Assembly: GCF_000520995.1 (NCBI RefSeq)
Contig: NZ_JACA01000034.1
Span: 85,956 to 149,955 of the forward strand
Reading direction: 5' to 3'
Length of the DNA stretch: 64,000 nucleotides
Origin: Aquimarina macrocephali JAMB N27
Lineage (GTDB): Bacteria > Bacteroidota > Bacteroidia > Flavobacteriales > Flavobacteriaceae
Shown here in pieces: positions 54,544 through 63,564 of this stretch. The stretch's first letter is position 1; every line of letters begins with the position of its first letter. The notes beneath the pieces are model-generated. The model was not told the DNA's origin. It worked only from the letters and a program-made list of their open reading frames with translations, and made no database searches. The position numbers were made by a program, and so were the translations under genes.

Positions 54544-55176
54544 TTATAAAATTATATGATTATCAAAATGTGATTTCACTCTTTTATCATGAGTTATGAT
54601 CACTAAATTACTTTTACAGATTTGAGCCTCTTTTTTCAGTAGGGAAATAACTTTTTCACAATTAGTATCATCCAGGTTAGATGTAGGTTCATCTGCTAAT
54701 ATAACTTTAGGTTTATGTATAACTCCTAAGGCAATCGAAAGTCGCTGTTGTTGCCCTTCACTTAATTGATACACTCTTTTGCTTTGAAGATCTGAGAGTC
54801 CTAACTGCGTGATTAATTCTTCTCTTCGATAACGATCACTTTTCTTTTTGGAAAGTCGCTCACGTAGCGTTAAATTCTCAAGTAAGGATAAAGATCTGAT
54901 AAAATAAGCTCGTTGAAAAATTAGCCCAATATTTTGTCCTATGAAACAGTCTAATTGCTTTCGTGTAAGTTTATTCAAACAAGTATTGGCAATAAAAATA
55001 TCTCCTTCTTTAGGAGGTAAAAGACCTGCCAAAAGATGTAACAATGTCGTTTTACCAACCCCTGAAGGCCCTAAAATCAATATATCTTCTTTTGAAGGCA
55101 AATCAATATCTGGAAAACAAAAAGTACGATTTTTTGTATCCCGATAGGCAAACTGAAGAGATTTGGTTCGTATCAT
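54544..55176 (-). CDS. LolD/MacB-type ABC ATP-binding protein
   Basis: The 210-aa ATPase has Walker A GPSGVGKTT (36-44), signature LSEGQQQRLSIA, Walker B VILADEPTSNLDD and H-loop ITHD. It is the first gene of the three-gene minus-strand operon, which starts from a promoter that mirrors the merC-folE promoter. The ATG (55176) lies about 7 nt past the predicted start of transcription, so the leader is very short. Confidence 0.93.
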   Translation of the reverse strand: MIRTKSLQFAYRDTKNRTFCFPDIDLPSKEDILILGPSGVGKTTLLHLLAGLLPPKEGDIFIANTCLNKLTRKQLDCFIGQNIGLIFQRAYFIRSLSLLENLTLRERLSKKKSDRYRREELITQLGLSDLQSKRVYQLSEGQQQRLSIALGVIHKPKVILADEPTSNLDDTNCEKVISLLKKEAQICKSNLVIITHDKRVKSHFDNHIIL

Positions 55177-55189
55177 AAAATGATTTTTT

Positions 55190-55217
55190 CAAAAATAAAC
55201 AAATATTATTAAAGCAA
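55190..55217 (-). promoter_or_regulatory. predicted promoter of the ABC operon
   Basis: On the minus strand TTG (55217-55215), 17 nt, then TATTTTTG (55197-55190) fits the Bacteroidota TTG-N17..23-TAnnTTTG pattern. The TTG is part of the central dyad. Confidence 0.65.
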
Positions 55218-55229
55218 CAAAGTTGCATT
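55211..55229. promoter_or_regulatory. 19-bp dyad, candidate Fur-family (Zur-like) operator
   Basis: The core GCAAC-AAA-GTTGC (55214-55226) is a perfect 5-bp inverted repeat, extended by AA/TT to a 9-1-9 layout centred on 55220, the geometry of Fur-family sites. It contains the -33 TTG of both divergent promoters, so a bound repressor would block both. Zur is the best guess because the flanking genes (His-rich exporter, MerC, FolE) fit zinc starvation. Confidence 0.6.
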
Positions 55230-55250
55230 TGTAAAATAATATTATCTTTG
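55223..55250 (+). promoter_or_regulatory. predicted promoter of merC-folE
   Basis: TTG (55223-55225), 17 nt, then TATCTTTG (55243-55250). It mirrors the minus-strand promoter exactly about position 55220. Transcription should start near 55257, 20 nt before the TTG start codon of the MerC gene. Confidence 0.7.
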
Positions 55251-55276
55251 TCTAACGTAAATAAATCCATTTTCTT

Positions 55277-55681
55277 TTGAACATATCTCACATACGTAAT
55301 AACTCAGATACTTTAGGAATTGTAGCAAGTAGCTTATGTTTGGCGCATTGCTTAATCACTCCATTTCTTTTTATCGCTCATACTGGTTCAATAATGTTAC
55401 AAGATGTACATCCCGCCTGGTGGAAGTCTTTAGACATTATTTTTTTAGGATTTTCTTTTATAGCGATCCGTAGATCTGTTAAAACCACTTCAAGACCCAA
55501 AATGAAATATGCTTTTTGGATAAGTTGGCTACTGTTATTTGTTATTGTTCTAAATGAAAAATTTCCCTTAATTTATTTACCAGAAGCGCTCATTTTTGTA
55601 GCATCTCTATTATTAGTGGGTTTACATTTCTACAATCTAAAATACTGTCAATGCAAACAAAAATGTTGTAAAACCAATTAG
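55277..55681 (+). CDS. MerC-domain membrane protein
   Basis: The 134-aa product starts at TTG 55277: the same frame is closed by TAA a few codons upstream, and no ATG precedes the first helix. It has four membrane helices. Helix 1 contains SSLCLAHCLITPF, the CxxHC site of MerC, and the C-terminus has YCQCKQKCCK. MerC was first known in mercury uptake, but chromosomal copies of this short type often lie in zinc-controlled operons. It is followed by folE after 10 nt and faces the ABC operon across a shared operator. Likely role: metal uptake under zinc limitation (inference). Confidence 0.85.
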   Translation: MNISHIRNNSDTLGIVASSLCLAHCLITPFLFIAHTGSIMLQDVHPAWWKSLDIIFLGFSFIAIRRSVKTTSRPKMKYAFWISWLLLFVIVLNEKFPLIYLPEALIFVASLLLVGLHFYNLKYCQCKQKCCKTN

Positions 55682-55691
55682 TACTAGTAAA

Positions 55692-56369
55692 ATGAATAGA
55701 AAGAAAATAGAATTAATAGGAGATGCACATATTTCTAATACTATAGAAACTCCTTTACGAGAGGATGCTTTTGAAAAATCCGATAATGAAAAAATCGAAA
55801 ATATTCAACATCACTTTTCTGAAATAATGAAAGAGTTAGGGCTCGATTTAACAGATGATAGTCTTTCAGGAACTCCGTACAGAGTAGCCAAGATGTATGT
55901 AAAAGAACTTTTTTATGGTTTAAATCCTAAAAACCGTCCAAAAATTTCAACTTTTGATAATAAGTACGGATATCAAAAAATGTTGGTAGAACATAATATT
56001 ACTATTGATTCTTCCTGTGAGCATCACTTTTTACCAATAGTTGGTACTGCGCATGTAGGGTATATTCCAAAAAACAAGGTAGTAGGATTGTCAAAAATTA
56101 ACAGGTTGGTCGATTATTATTCACATCGCCCTCAAGTGCAAGAAAGATTATGTCTGCAAATCCTAAAAGACTTACAACAAACTTTAGAAACCAAAGATGT
56201 TATTGTCGTAGTAAGTGCTAAACACTTATGTGTTTCTTCCAGAGGAATTAAAGATAAAAGTAGTTTTACCACTACGATTGAGTATGGAGGCCAATTTATA
56301 GAACCTTCTCTACGAAATGAGTTTTTTGGGATTATTAAAAAAACAATGAGTGATCTTTTCTTTGGTTAA
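55692..56369 (+). CDS. folE: GTP cyclohydrolase I (FolE type IA)
   Basis: The 225-aa enzyme has zinc ligands Cys109, His112 and Cys180 in SSCEHHFLP and KHLCVSSRG, plus VVGLSKINRLVDYYSHRPQV and ERLCLQIL motifs. It converts GTP to dihydroneopterin triphosphate for folate and related pterins. The first 40 residues are a non-conserved extension. The usual HMCVSMRGV reads HLCVSSRGI, a slight divergence suggesting a paralogue. Duplicated folE genes commonly belong to zinc-limitation regulons; the shared promoter with merC supports this reading. The gene ends the operon. Confidence 0.95.
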   Translation: MNRKKIELIGDAHISNTIETPLREDAFEKSDNEKIENIQHHFSEIMKELGLDLTDDSLSGTPYRVAKMYVKELFYGLNPKNRPKISTFDNKYGYQKMLVEHNITIDSSCEHHFLPIVGTAHVGYIPKNKVVGLSKINRLVDYYSHRPQVQERLCLQILKDLQQTLETKDVIVVVSAKHLCVSSRGIKDKSSFTTTIEYGGQFIEPSLRNEFFGIIKKTMSDLFFG

Positions 56370-56586
56370 TAAGTCCTTCGATTTCAAACGCTCTCTATAA
56401 TACCATGAAATAATAGTATGGAATTTTTAGATGTAACATAAATGAAAGATCCAATATATAGTATACTTGTATTTAGTCCTCTCGGGTACTCTACCAAAAA
56501 TGTTTATTAAAATGATTTATAAATATACCTACTCTATTAAAGGCTTTTCGGTTTCCGCCTATACTATATGATTAAGAATCAAATAT

Positions 56587-57672
56587 TCAATGTTTTAAAT
56601 TATAAATAAACACTTTTTGCTTATCACTTTCCGAACCTAATCGCTCTGTATGCAATCCATAAATCACGTTATCATTATCCACATCAAAAAATTGAATATA
56701 ACGATCCAAATTGTATATTTTTATCGGATTAAGCTTATAATCAAATACATAAACCCTGCTTTTTCCAGAATTGAGATTCTTCATCTTTCTTCTTGTATAA
56801 AGGGCATAAATATAGTTTTCAGACATCGTTATGTCATCAAATTCTAAAGTTGCATCCCTACCAGCACCAACACTTAATACCTCCTCCTCCTCACGGGCAT
56901 AATATGTTGGTTCTTTATTATCTGGTAACAAAACAGTTTTTGTCTCTTTTTTTTGGTAATCAAAAACTTCTACCATAGGTGCAAAAATATATGCAAAAGC
57001 AAAATATGAGCGATTACTTGATATGTTTGCTACCGATAAAAAATTTCTTACTTTAATTTCATCAGATTTCCCAGTGGGATCTTTTAATAGCTCACCATAA
57101 CCACTAATAGTACCTGAGTCCAGGTCTTTTTCATGTAAACGAAATTCGTTCGTTAAGTGTCCAGCATATAACAAGCTATTCTTATCTTCATTATAATCAA
57201 AGAAATAGGGAATATCTTCTTTATCTATTTCGCCACGTATAAAAGATTTTCCTGTAGTCAATAATTCATTGATATTAAACCCCAGAAACTTTTTATAATA
57301 CGTATCTGATACTATAAAAGTACTATCACTGCTTTTTGATAAACCCCATTGGCTTGATAGTTCATCAGGGCCACTACCTATATCAATAAACCCTCCTAAA
57401 TATTTATTTTCTTTAATATCTACGATATGTATGTTTTTTTGGGCACTGATATCAGAGATCACTAGATAATGACCCAGAAGATTCATTTTTACAGGCCTTA
57501 TTAATTTACCGCTAATAACATCCAGGGTATCTGATTGTAGAGATACGACTTCTTTAAAATCATCATTGGTGAGTTGTTTGTATGTTGCCCTACCCATGTA
57601 TTGAGCTTGTATCGTAGTGCTATACAATACAATGATAACTAGTACTGTTGTTTTTACTAAAAATGTGTTCAT
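56587..57672 (-). CDS. secreted 6-bladed beta-propeller protein (BF2222-like)
   Basis: The 361-aa protein has a signal peptide ending IQAQ (about residue 24). Repeats such as LGHYLVISDISAQKNIHIVD, KNKYLGGFIDIGSGPDEL-like segments and DSTFIVSDTYYKKFLGFNI are typical of the BF2222/TolB-like propellers common in Bacteroidota. No enzyme motif is visible. It stands alone between folE and the broken signal peptidase gene; 217 nt separate it from folE, with nothing recognisable in them. Function unknown. Confidence 0.75.
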   Translation of the reverse strand: MNTFLVKTTVLVIIVLYSTTIQAQYMGRATYKQLTNDDFKEVVSLQSDTLDVISGKLIRPVKMNLLGHYLVISDISAQKNIHIVDIKENKYLGGFIDIGSGPDELSSQWGLSKSSDSTFIVSDTYYKKFLGFNINELLTTGKSFIRGEIDKEDIPYFFDYNEDKNSLLYAGHLTNEFRLHEKDLDSGTISGYGELLKDPTGKSDEIKVRNFLSVANISSNRSYFAFAYIFAPMVEVFDYQKKETKTVLLPDNKEPTYYAREEEEVLSVGAGRDATLEFDDITMSENYIYALYTRRKMKNLNSGKSRVYVFDYKLNPIKIYNLDRYIQFFDVDNDNVIYGLHTERLGSESDKQKVFIYNLKH

Positions 57673-57758
57673 GTGTATAAAAATTTATATCTAAGTGTTG
57701 GTATAATTGTTTCAATTCAAAAATCAATAATTTATGTCTTAACCATGATAAATATCTT

Positions 57759-58691
57759 CTAAAACCAAAAAATAACTTTACCGAATATATTGTTCATAGG
57801 TAAAAAACCTATATACCTTGAGTCATTAGACTCCATTCTGTTATCACCTAATAGAAAGAAATAATCCTTTTTAAAGATGTATGATAAAGTTTCCTTTTTA
57901 TCGATCAGGTACTTGCAGTTATCTTCTTGTATTTTTGTATTTTCATATGTGCTAATAATATCTTTATATAAATGATAATTTTTCTGATTTAATTCGATTT
58001 CCATACCTATAAAAGGAACAATTATTGGTCCATAATTATTTTTATCCCATACGTTGTCCATTATCTCTGGAAAAATTGTGTTTTTATTTTTAGAAACAAC
58101 GATTTCTTTATTTAGAGATTGAGCAGTCATTTTTTTCTTTTTTAGGGTTTTTAAAACTTTCCCATTCAATGTGATATCATATCGATTATTCCCTAAAAAA
58201 AACGATCTCTGTTTCTCTTTTAAGATTTTCTATTTCCTCTTTTGTAAATTCTCCGGTATATTTATATCTATAAGAATCTAATATTTCTTCTTCTTGATAG
58301 TTAATACTGGCCACTCCATTTTTAATTGTAACAGTATCCCCTGGAGTACCAATAACCCTTTTTGCTAGTTTAATTTTTTTATAAGTTGTAAGAATTATAT
58401 CTCTGCTCTTTATTGAACAAAAACCATGTATTCTGGAATCCTTCCATAATTTTATAGGGTCGAACTTTTAAAAATTTTGGATAAATACGGTATTTCATGT
58501 GTTGTCCTTGGTAGTATAGCTCCATAATGAATTTTAGAAGCGATTGCATAACTTTTTGCTTCAATTGTATTTTTCATTGAACCTGTGGGAATATAATATA
58601 TGTCTGCTATAAAAACTTTGAACAGGATCAAACAAAAAAACAGGGTAACACCTTTGATTAAATAATTCAAATATCGTTTTTTTATATACAT
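57759..58691 (-). pseudogene. lepB: signal peptidase I, broken by two frameshifts
   Basis: Three pieces in alternating frames make one signal peptidase I. The first (from ATG 58691) has a membrane helix and the catalytic Ser in IYYIPTGSMKNT, then HYGAILPRTTHEIPYLSKIF, and stops at 58452. The second frame continues RIHGFCSIKSRDIILTTYKK and holds the catalytic Lys in KLAKRVIGTPGDTVTIKNG. The third (to 57759) has FFLLGDNRMESNDSRYIGF, box E. The shifts fall near a T5A4 run at about 58466-58474 and in an A8 run (plus strand) at 58195-58202. Both catalytic residues survive, so sequencing error in homopolymers is as likely as decay. Confidence 0.85.
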
Positions 58692-59053
58692 TCTTTATTT
58701 ATATTTTCGACAATAGGTTTATAAGAATCAGATTAAAAACACATATTACTTTGTTCATTACTACTAATTTTGTTTTGGTATTAGTATAATTATCAGTTTT
58801 CTATTTACAATATTAAGGGATGCCAGTTTCATTTTTCGGAACTGAGGTTTTTTTTTCAATTATTTTTATTTCTAATCAAATAGTTGAAAACCAAGCTACA
58901 ATACTATGGTTTTGCCGCATTGTATCTCTACGGAAATCCGTAAAACTGTTTTTTTTCAAAGTTTCTGCTTCAGAGAAGCCAAGTTTCAAAGAGACAAAGA
59001 AGCAAAGAATCTAAGTTTTAAAGAATGTGACTTCCAACACCTGACTTTTACAT
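58692..59053. other. intergenic region without a recognisable gene
   Basis: This 362-nt stretch is AT-rich. Short frames occur in it but none looks like a protein. A small hairpin GCTTC-AGA-GAAGC lies near 58968-58980. Nothing else is recognised. Confidence 0.5.
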
Positions 59054-59275
59054 TTAGCATTGTTGTTCTTGCATCATGTACAGTGCATATATTTTGGCAT
59101 ACATCATAATTTCTTTTGGGCTATCATTTAACAGTTTACACATAAATTCACCAATATCGATATCCAATACTTTTAATATGGTATATAATACTTTTGGTGG
59201 TATGTCGTTTATGCTATCTGGAAGCATAGAAATTATATTAAAAAAGAATACAGGAGTAACCTTATAGCGCAGGGT
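59054..59275 (-). pseudogene. possible C-terminal fragment of a DNA-binding regulator
   Basis: An open minus-strand frame of 73 codons (first ATG at 59227, giving 57 aa) reads IPPKVLYTILKVLDIDIGEF followed by MCKLLNDSPKEIMMYAKIYA. It has a helical, protein-like pattern that recalls the end of XRE-type or similar helix-turn-helix proteins. No full domain is present. It lies head to head with the integrase remnant, so both may come from one decayed mobile element. Confidence 0.35.
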
Positions 59276-59277
59276 TT

Positions 59278-59617
59278 AATGACAATGTAGACAAGAATAT
59301 AATACCAATAACAAAAGATCTACTATTAAGACTCGGATACGACAAGTACAAAACACCAGTAACTACCTATTATGTTCAGACAGAAAGGAGCAATCAACAA
59401 GCACTATTATGGGCAACCTATCCAAAGGCTTTACTCATTTCTACAAATGAAGTGCCTAAGAAAAACATACCTGACTTACCTTAAATTAGCAACGGGTAAT
59501 GATATGAGAAAATTGGATTCACATTCAACCGATGAAGTACTAAATAAACACTATATCTACACCACAATAATCAAAAAAGCAATTTCCGAGATGAGTATTT
59601 TCGGAGATTCAAAATAA
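59278..59617 (+). pseudogene. tyrosine recombinase (integrase) C-terminal remnant, two frameshifts
   Basis: Three frames together read like the end of a flavobacterial tyrosine recombinase. The first gives DKNIIPITKDLLLRLGYDKY; the second, near 59405-59447, gives MGNLSKGFTHFYK; the third, to 59617, gives LRKTYLTYLKLATGNDMRKL then DSHSTDEVLNKHYIYT. The R of LRKT, the HS pair and the final Tyr correspond to the catalytic R-H/x-R..Y region. The N-terminal two thirds are absent. It marks an old integrated element. Confidence 0.6.
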
Positions 59618-59695
59618 AAAAATCAGCACGTCAGTACAGCACGTCAAGCCAAAATCCAATGAAAAATCCTTATAAGCAGAGTTCCTTAAATCAAA

Positions 59696-59722
59696 ATAAC
59701 CTCTTGAAAATCAAGAGGTTAT
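59696..59722 (+). terminator. 12-bp stem-loop after the integrase remnant
   Basis: ATAACCTCTTGA (59696-59707), loop AAA, TCAAGAGGTTAT (59711-59722), followed by CTTTAG. The stem is perfect but the T run is weak. A short frame (59659-59829, 56 codons) reads straight through it, so it may not be a true terminator. Confidence 0.4.
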
Positions 59723-60012
59723 CTTTAGTAGCGGGAGAGATTGAAATACCTAACCATTCTATTGATTATTTATTTGAATTAGAAGCATTTATAAAAACTC
59801 ATTCTAGATTATTAATATGTAGCAGATAGTACTTAACCCGACAGTTGTATTTATCTTACATCAAGAGGTTTTAACTATTACACATTATCTTAAAAAGATA
59901 CATTAGTTTAATAAACTGTTGTATTATTTTTCTCGTATGCAAAACACTGAAATTCGTCTTCTTCTTGTTGATCATATCTTTCTTAGGACTTAACCTTTAA
60001 TTTTTAAAATAA
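59723..60012. other. intergenic region without a recognisable gene
   Basis: This 290-nt stretch is AT-rich. A 56-codon frame from ATG 59659 ends at 59829 and has no recognisable features. The remainder shows no coding signal; it includes the 3' flank of the nuclease gene. Confidence 0.4.
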
Positions 60013-61200
60013 TTAAAAAATATGATTTTCTTTTACTTCATTAAAGGAGTAAATAGGAATTGATACTTTATGAAGATACTTTACTGGTAATTGGAATGAG
60101 GAAATAACTACAGATTGAATTTTATAATTTTCTGAAGATAAATCAAATACTTTTTTGAGTTGTGACTTATTGTTTTTTAACCATTTTTCTCTATTAATAT
60201 GTTTAGGCAATTGTTTTTGGATGTAGTTCTTTATATTGTTTTGAAAATCATACATGATTTTTGCTTGTTTGGTGTTTTTACATTCAATAGAAAATATTGT
60301 TTTTGAAGAGTGATTAAACGCTAAAATATCGACATCTCCATAGTTTTTATCTGATTTCAAAACTTTTTTATCTTCACTTATATAATTTCTATCAGATATT
60401 TTAACTTCATAAGGAATAACTTCAAGGCTAGTGTTTTCATTTAACCATTCATATACATCTTCTCTAAACTCTTTCCCTTTTATATTATTTCTTTCTGCTA
60501 GTAAACTGTTAATGTTTTTGTATTTTGAGTCTACTTTCATTAGTCCATTATGAAAAATAGCTTGTAAATTTTTAGAAGCCGAATCTAAATGTCTCATACT
60601 CCAAAAAAGTGTATGTGAATTGTCATTATTTTTTATCCTCAGGACGGGTCTCCTTATATATGAAAATTTTCTATTATATCTCCATGGGAATATCTCAGGA
60701 TAATCATCTAATTTTTCTGGCCTTTCAATTTTTCCTCTCGTTTTGAGAATCAATTGTTCTTCAAATGCTTGTATCTCTTGAGTGTTAAGTTTTAAATTTT
60801 CTTTTAAAATTTTCGCAAAATAATCTTCGGAACAATAATAGTAAGACCTTTCTTTCTCTAAACAATATTCGCTTAGAAAAAATAAAATTGAATCAATTTT
60901 TGATAAACTAATACCCCAATCTTTCAAAAAAAGTGCATCTACTTTATCATAGTAGATATCTATCTCATTGCTTTCTAAACGGGTAATTTGATTTGAGTTA
61001 TTTCTAAATTTCCTGTCAAATGATTCTTTAAAATCTATAATTTCATCATTAGTTGTATCATTTCTATATTTAGCCAAGATATTTTTATAGAAATAATGGT
61101 CAATCCCTATTCTACCAGAGGGCAATAATCCCATATTGGGATTATTAATTTCAAACTGAATAGAGTCTTTAATCGTTCCATAATTTATTATCTCAGTCAT
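60013..61200 (-). CDS. PD-(D/E)XK nuclease-like protein, second gene of the SEC-C pair
   Basis: The start is ATG 61200 (MTEIINYGTIKDSIQF, 395 aa), 5 nt after the upstream stop. The N-terminal 230 residues are helical and unassigned. The C-terminal part has a restriction-like core: GKEFREDVYEWLNENTSLEV, then GDVDILAFN, then IFSIECKNTKQAK, giving the E...D...ExK arrangement of PD-(D/E)XK nucleases. A basic helix (NYIQKQLPKHINREKWLKNN) follows. No methylase or helicase is encoded nearby. It is intact, while the larger upstream gene is broken. Inference: the effector nuclease of a defence-type two-gene system. No named family is recognised. Confidence 0.75.
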   Translation of the reverse strand: MTEIINYGTIKDSIQFEINNPNMGLLPSGRIGIDHYFYKNILAKYRNDTTNDEIIDFKESFDRKFRNNSNQITRLESNEIDIYYDKVDALFLKDWGISLSKIDSILFFLSEYCLEKERSYYYCSEDYFAKILKENLKLNTQEIQAFEEQLILKTRGKIERPEKLDDYPEIFPWRYNRKFSYIRRPVLRIKNNDNSHTLFWSMRHLDSASKNLQAIFHNGLMKVDSKYKNINSLLAERNNIKGKEFREDVYEWLNENTSLEVIPYEVKISDRNYISEDKKVLKSDKNYGDVDILAFNHSSKTIFSIECKNTKQAKIMYDFQNNIKNYIQKQLPKHINREKWLKNNKSQLKKVFDLSSENYKIQSVVISSFQLPVKYLHKVSIPIYSFNEVKENHIF

Positions 61201-61205
61201 TATAG

Positions 61206-63564
61206 CTAACAAAAATCAATATCATCATCATTTTCCTCCTTACTACCAAAAAATGGTTCTGCAACAACAAATTCTATTAGATTTCTAATATCTAGAGAGG
61301 TCTTAATTCTTTTGGCTTCATGTTCTCTAAACTCTTTTACAACATCCGTGTATTTACTAAAGCATGTTAATCTAGCAGGAATTTGAATAGACCAACTAGC
61401 ACCATCATGAATTAAAGCTTCGTGCTTCAACATCAAAAAGCCTAATAGATTTTTTGAATTATACTCTTTTAATCTATTCTTAAGTTGATTGATTAAAGAG
61501 TTTATTAAATCAAGGCACAATTCTATTTTTTCCTTTGATTCAGTTATTTTTTCAGGTATTTGTTTCTTATAACCTAACCACTTTACATTATTTTCTAATA
61601 CTATTGCTGTATCTGCATCCTGAAGAAATCTAGCCTTAGAAATAAATCTTCTTTCAGTTTGTATATCATTAGTAGTCATTGTTAATATCATTTTTGCTCT
61701 ACTTAACGGCATATAAGCATCTAAAATGTTCTCTATTTCAAACTCTTTTATTTCTTTATAATCAGCCACTTGTAATAAGTTGCTAAATCCTTTAATAACA
61801 CATCCCATTAATATTCTCTCTCCATAATTGTCACTCCTGTTTAAAGCATTAAATATCCTAATAGGAATTTTTATAAAAATTCTTCTAGTATATGGCTCTA
61901 TTCTATATTTTATTAGCAGTTTTTTTAAATCATTTGTTTTGATTTCTTCTAATGAAGTATCCTCAATAGCTCCCTCAAATTCTAGAATTATTTCTATGGG
62001 AAGCCAATCTAATGGAAGTAGTATAGGATTTAAATATTCATGAAATTCATTTAACCAAAAAAGGATAGAATCAATAAAATTATTTCCATAAGTATCATTA
62101 GGGTTTTTTTAAAGTAATCCAAATAGGGCAAACATATTTCTCTATGCACATGCGCAGAAGCCCATTAAAAATCTCTTCTGATGTATATATTGGTGCATAT
62201 GTTTCTGTTTTTATTACTGGTAAATAACCTAAAATATTATCATTATTATAATGAAAAATAAAATGTCTATCGTTCTTTTTATTAGCATCAATAATTATTT
62301 CTCCTTGAATGGTAAAATCGAATCCAATATAGTTAGGGTAAGCATCATCCGTTGGAAAAAATGATTCAAAATTTCTTTTATACCACTTATAATAAGTCAA
62401 AATAGAAAAGGCAGGGTGCATTATTATATCTTTTTCCTCAGCTCTTTTTCTTGCTCTTAGATATTTCCATAAAGACAATTTATCTAGCCTCTAAAATGCT
62501 ATTAAACGCTCAATATTAAAATAACTTGTAATAAGTTGATGTTTTGCTTCTTTAATTTCTTCAACAGCTAATAAAGGTATTTGAAAAGTGTTTATTTGCC
62601 TCCAAATAGAAGATAAATACTTCCCTGTTTCATTTTGAACAATATGCCTATAGGAAACACTTAATAAATCTTTCTGATTGTTTTTGTTAAGAGTCTCAAT
62701 GATAAAATTATTTAAACATGCCATTTGGCAGCAAGGCATTACTAAATAAAACTTATTATCATACTCAATGAAAGGTTTTAAGGTTAATGTATTTGCTTCA
62801 AAGGTCGAATTTTCTATTTCACTAAAAGATGAAGTAAATTCCTCAATAATATCAGATTTAATCTTTAAATTATTATATATTCTTTGAATATCTTCTTTGC
62901 TAAATTCAAAATATTTTGAGTGTTCTTTTAGAAAACTTGAACTAGGAAAAAATATTTTCCCTCTCCAGTCATTATCCTCAAAAATATTTCGAGTATAGCC
63001 TATTTTTTTGGCTATTTCATTAAATAGATGTAAAATAAAAAAGGCTCCCTCTTTAATTTTATTTTTCACTATTTCTAACAAGTCATTGTCATGAAATAAT
63101 ATAGAATGAAGTAAGTTTTGATTCAAAACTGTTGAGTCATTTGTCATGCCAGGGAAAACAATGTTATTTCCATTAAAAAACATAATATTCTCAGTAAAAG
63201 CCGCTTCACAAGGATCTTCTCTATAATTATATTTATATTCTTTATGAATTAGGTTTTTTAGTTCCTTATAGTTTATTTCAGAATTATTAGAATTTAGATT
63301 CCTGCAAATTGTCATTTGAATATCTTCCAATCTAAATTCTTTGGATTGATTTTTAGGAAGTAACTGTAGTAATGAAAATATCTTAAGTAGTTCAACGCTA
63401 TTATGCTTAATCACATATTTTTTAAAAGAAAGGCTCTCCTTTATCTCAGGAGGTGTCATGGAAAATGGAATAGGCATGTTGTCAACACCTTTATTTATGC
63501 AACATTTTTTATACTTTTTTCCGCTACCACAAGGGCAAGGTTCGTTTCTTCCAATTTTACTCAT
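61206..63564 (-). pseudogene. SEC-C zinc-motif protein of about 785 codons, interrupted by an in-frame TAG and a frameshift
   Basis: ATG 63564 begins MSKIGRNEPCPCGSGKKYKK followed by CC, the SEC-C motif (CxCx8CC) that binds zinc. The frame runs to a TAG at 62491-62493, continues in the same frame (RLDKLSLWKYLRARKRAEEK...) to 62098, then must shift by one base in an A7 run (62110-62104 on the minus strand). After that it reads PNDTYGNNFIDSILFWLNEF through FSNLLQVADYKEIKEFEIEN to a TAG at 61206. With one A fewer and the TAG read as sense it would be one protein of about 785 aa. The middle and end are helical and unassigned. It precedes the nuclease gene by 5 nt. Either a decayed gene or partly a sequencing artefact. 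Confidence 0.7.

Noticed and set aside
58820..59109. Two plus-strand frames of 64 and 67 codons
   Set aside because: They overlap in different frames, are rich in Phe/Ile/Lys as expected from AT-rich noncoding DNA, and have no recognisable domain.
59722..59745. TTTAGTAGCGGGAG next to a stem-loop, resembling a tRNA 3'-end junction
   Set aside because: The usual tRNA continuation (T loop and acceptor) does not follow, and a short open frame reads through the whole stretch. Too weak to call an attachment site.
61206..61212. The SEC-C and nuclease genes as one fused gene
   Set aside because: The first ends at a TAG and a good ATG follows 5 nt later in another frame, which is normal for two coupled genes; a fusion would need a further frameshift.
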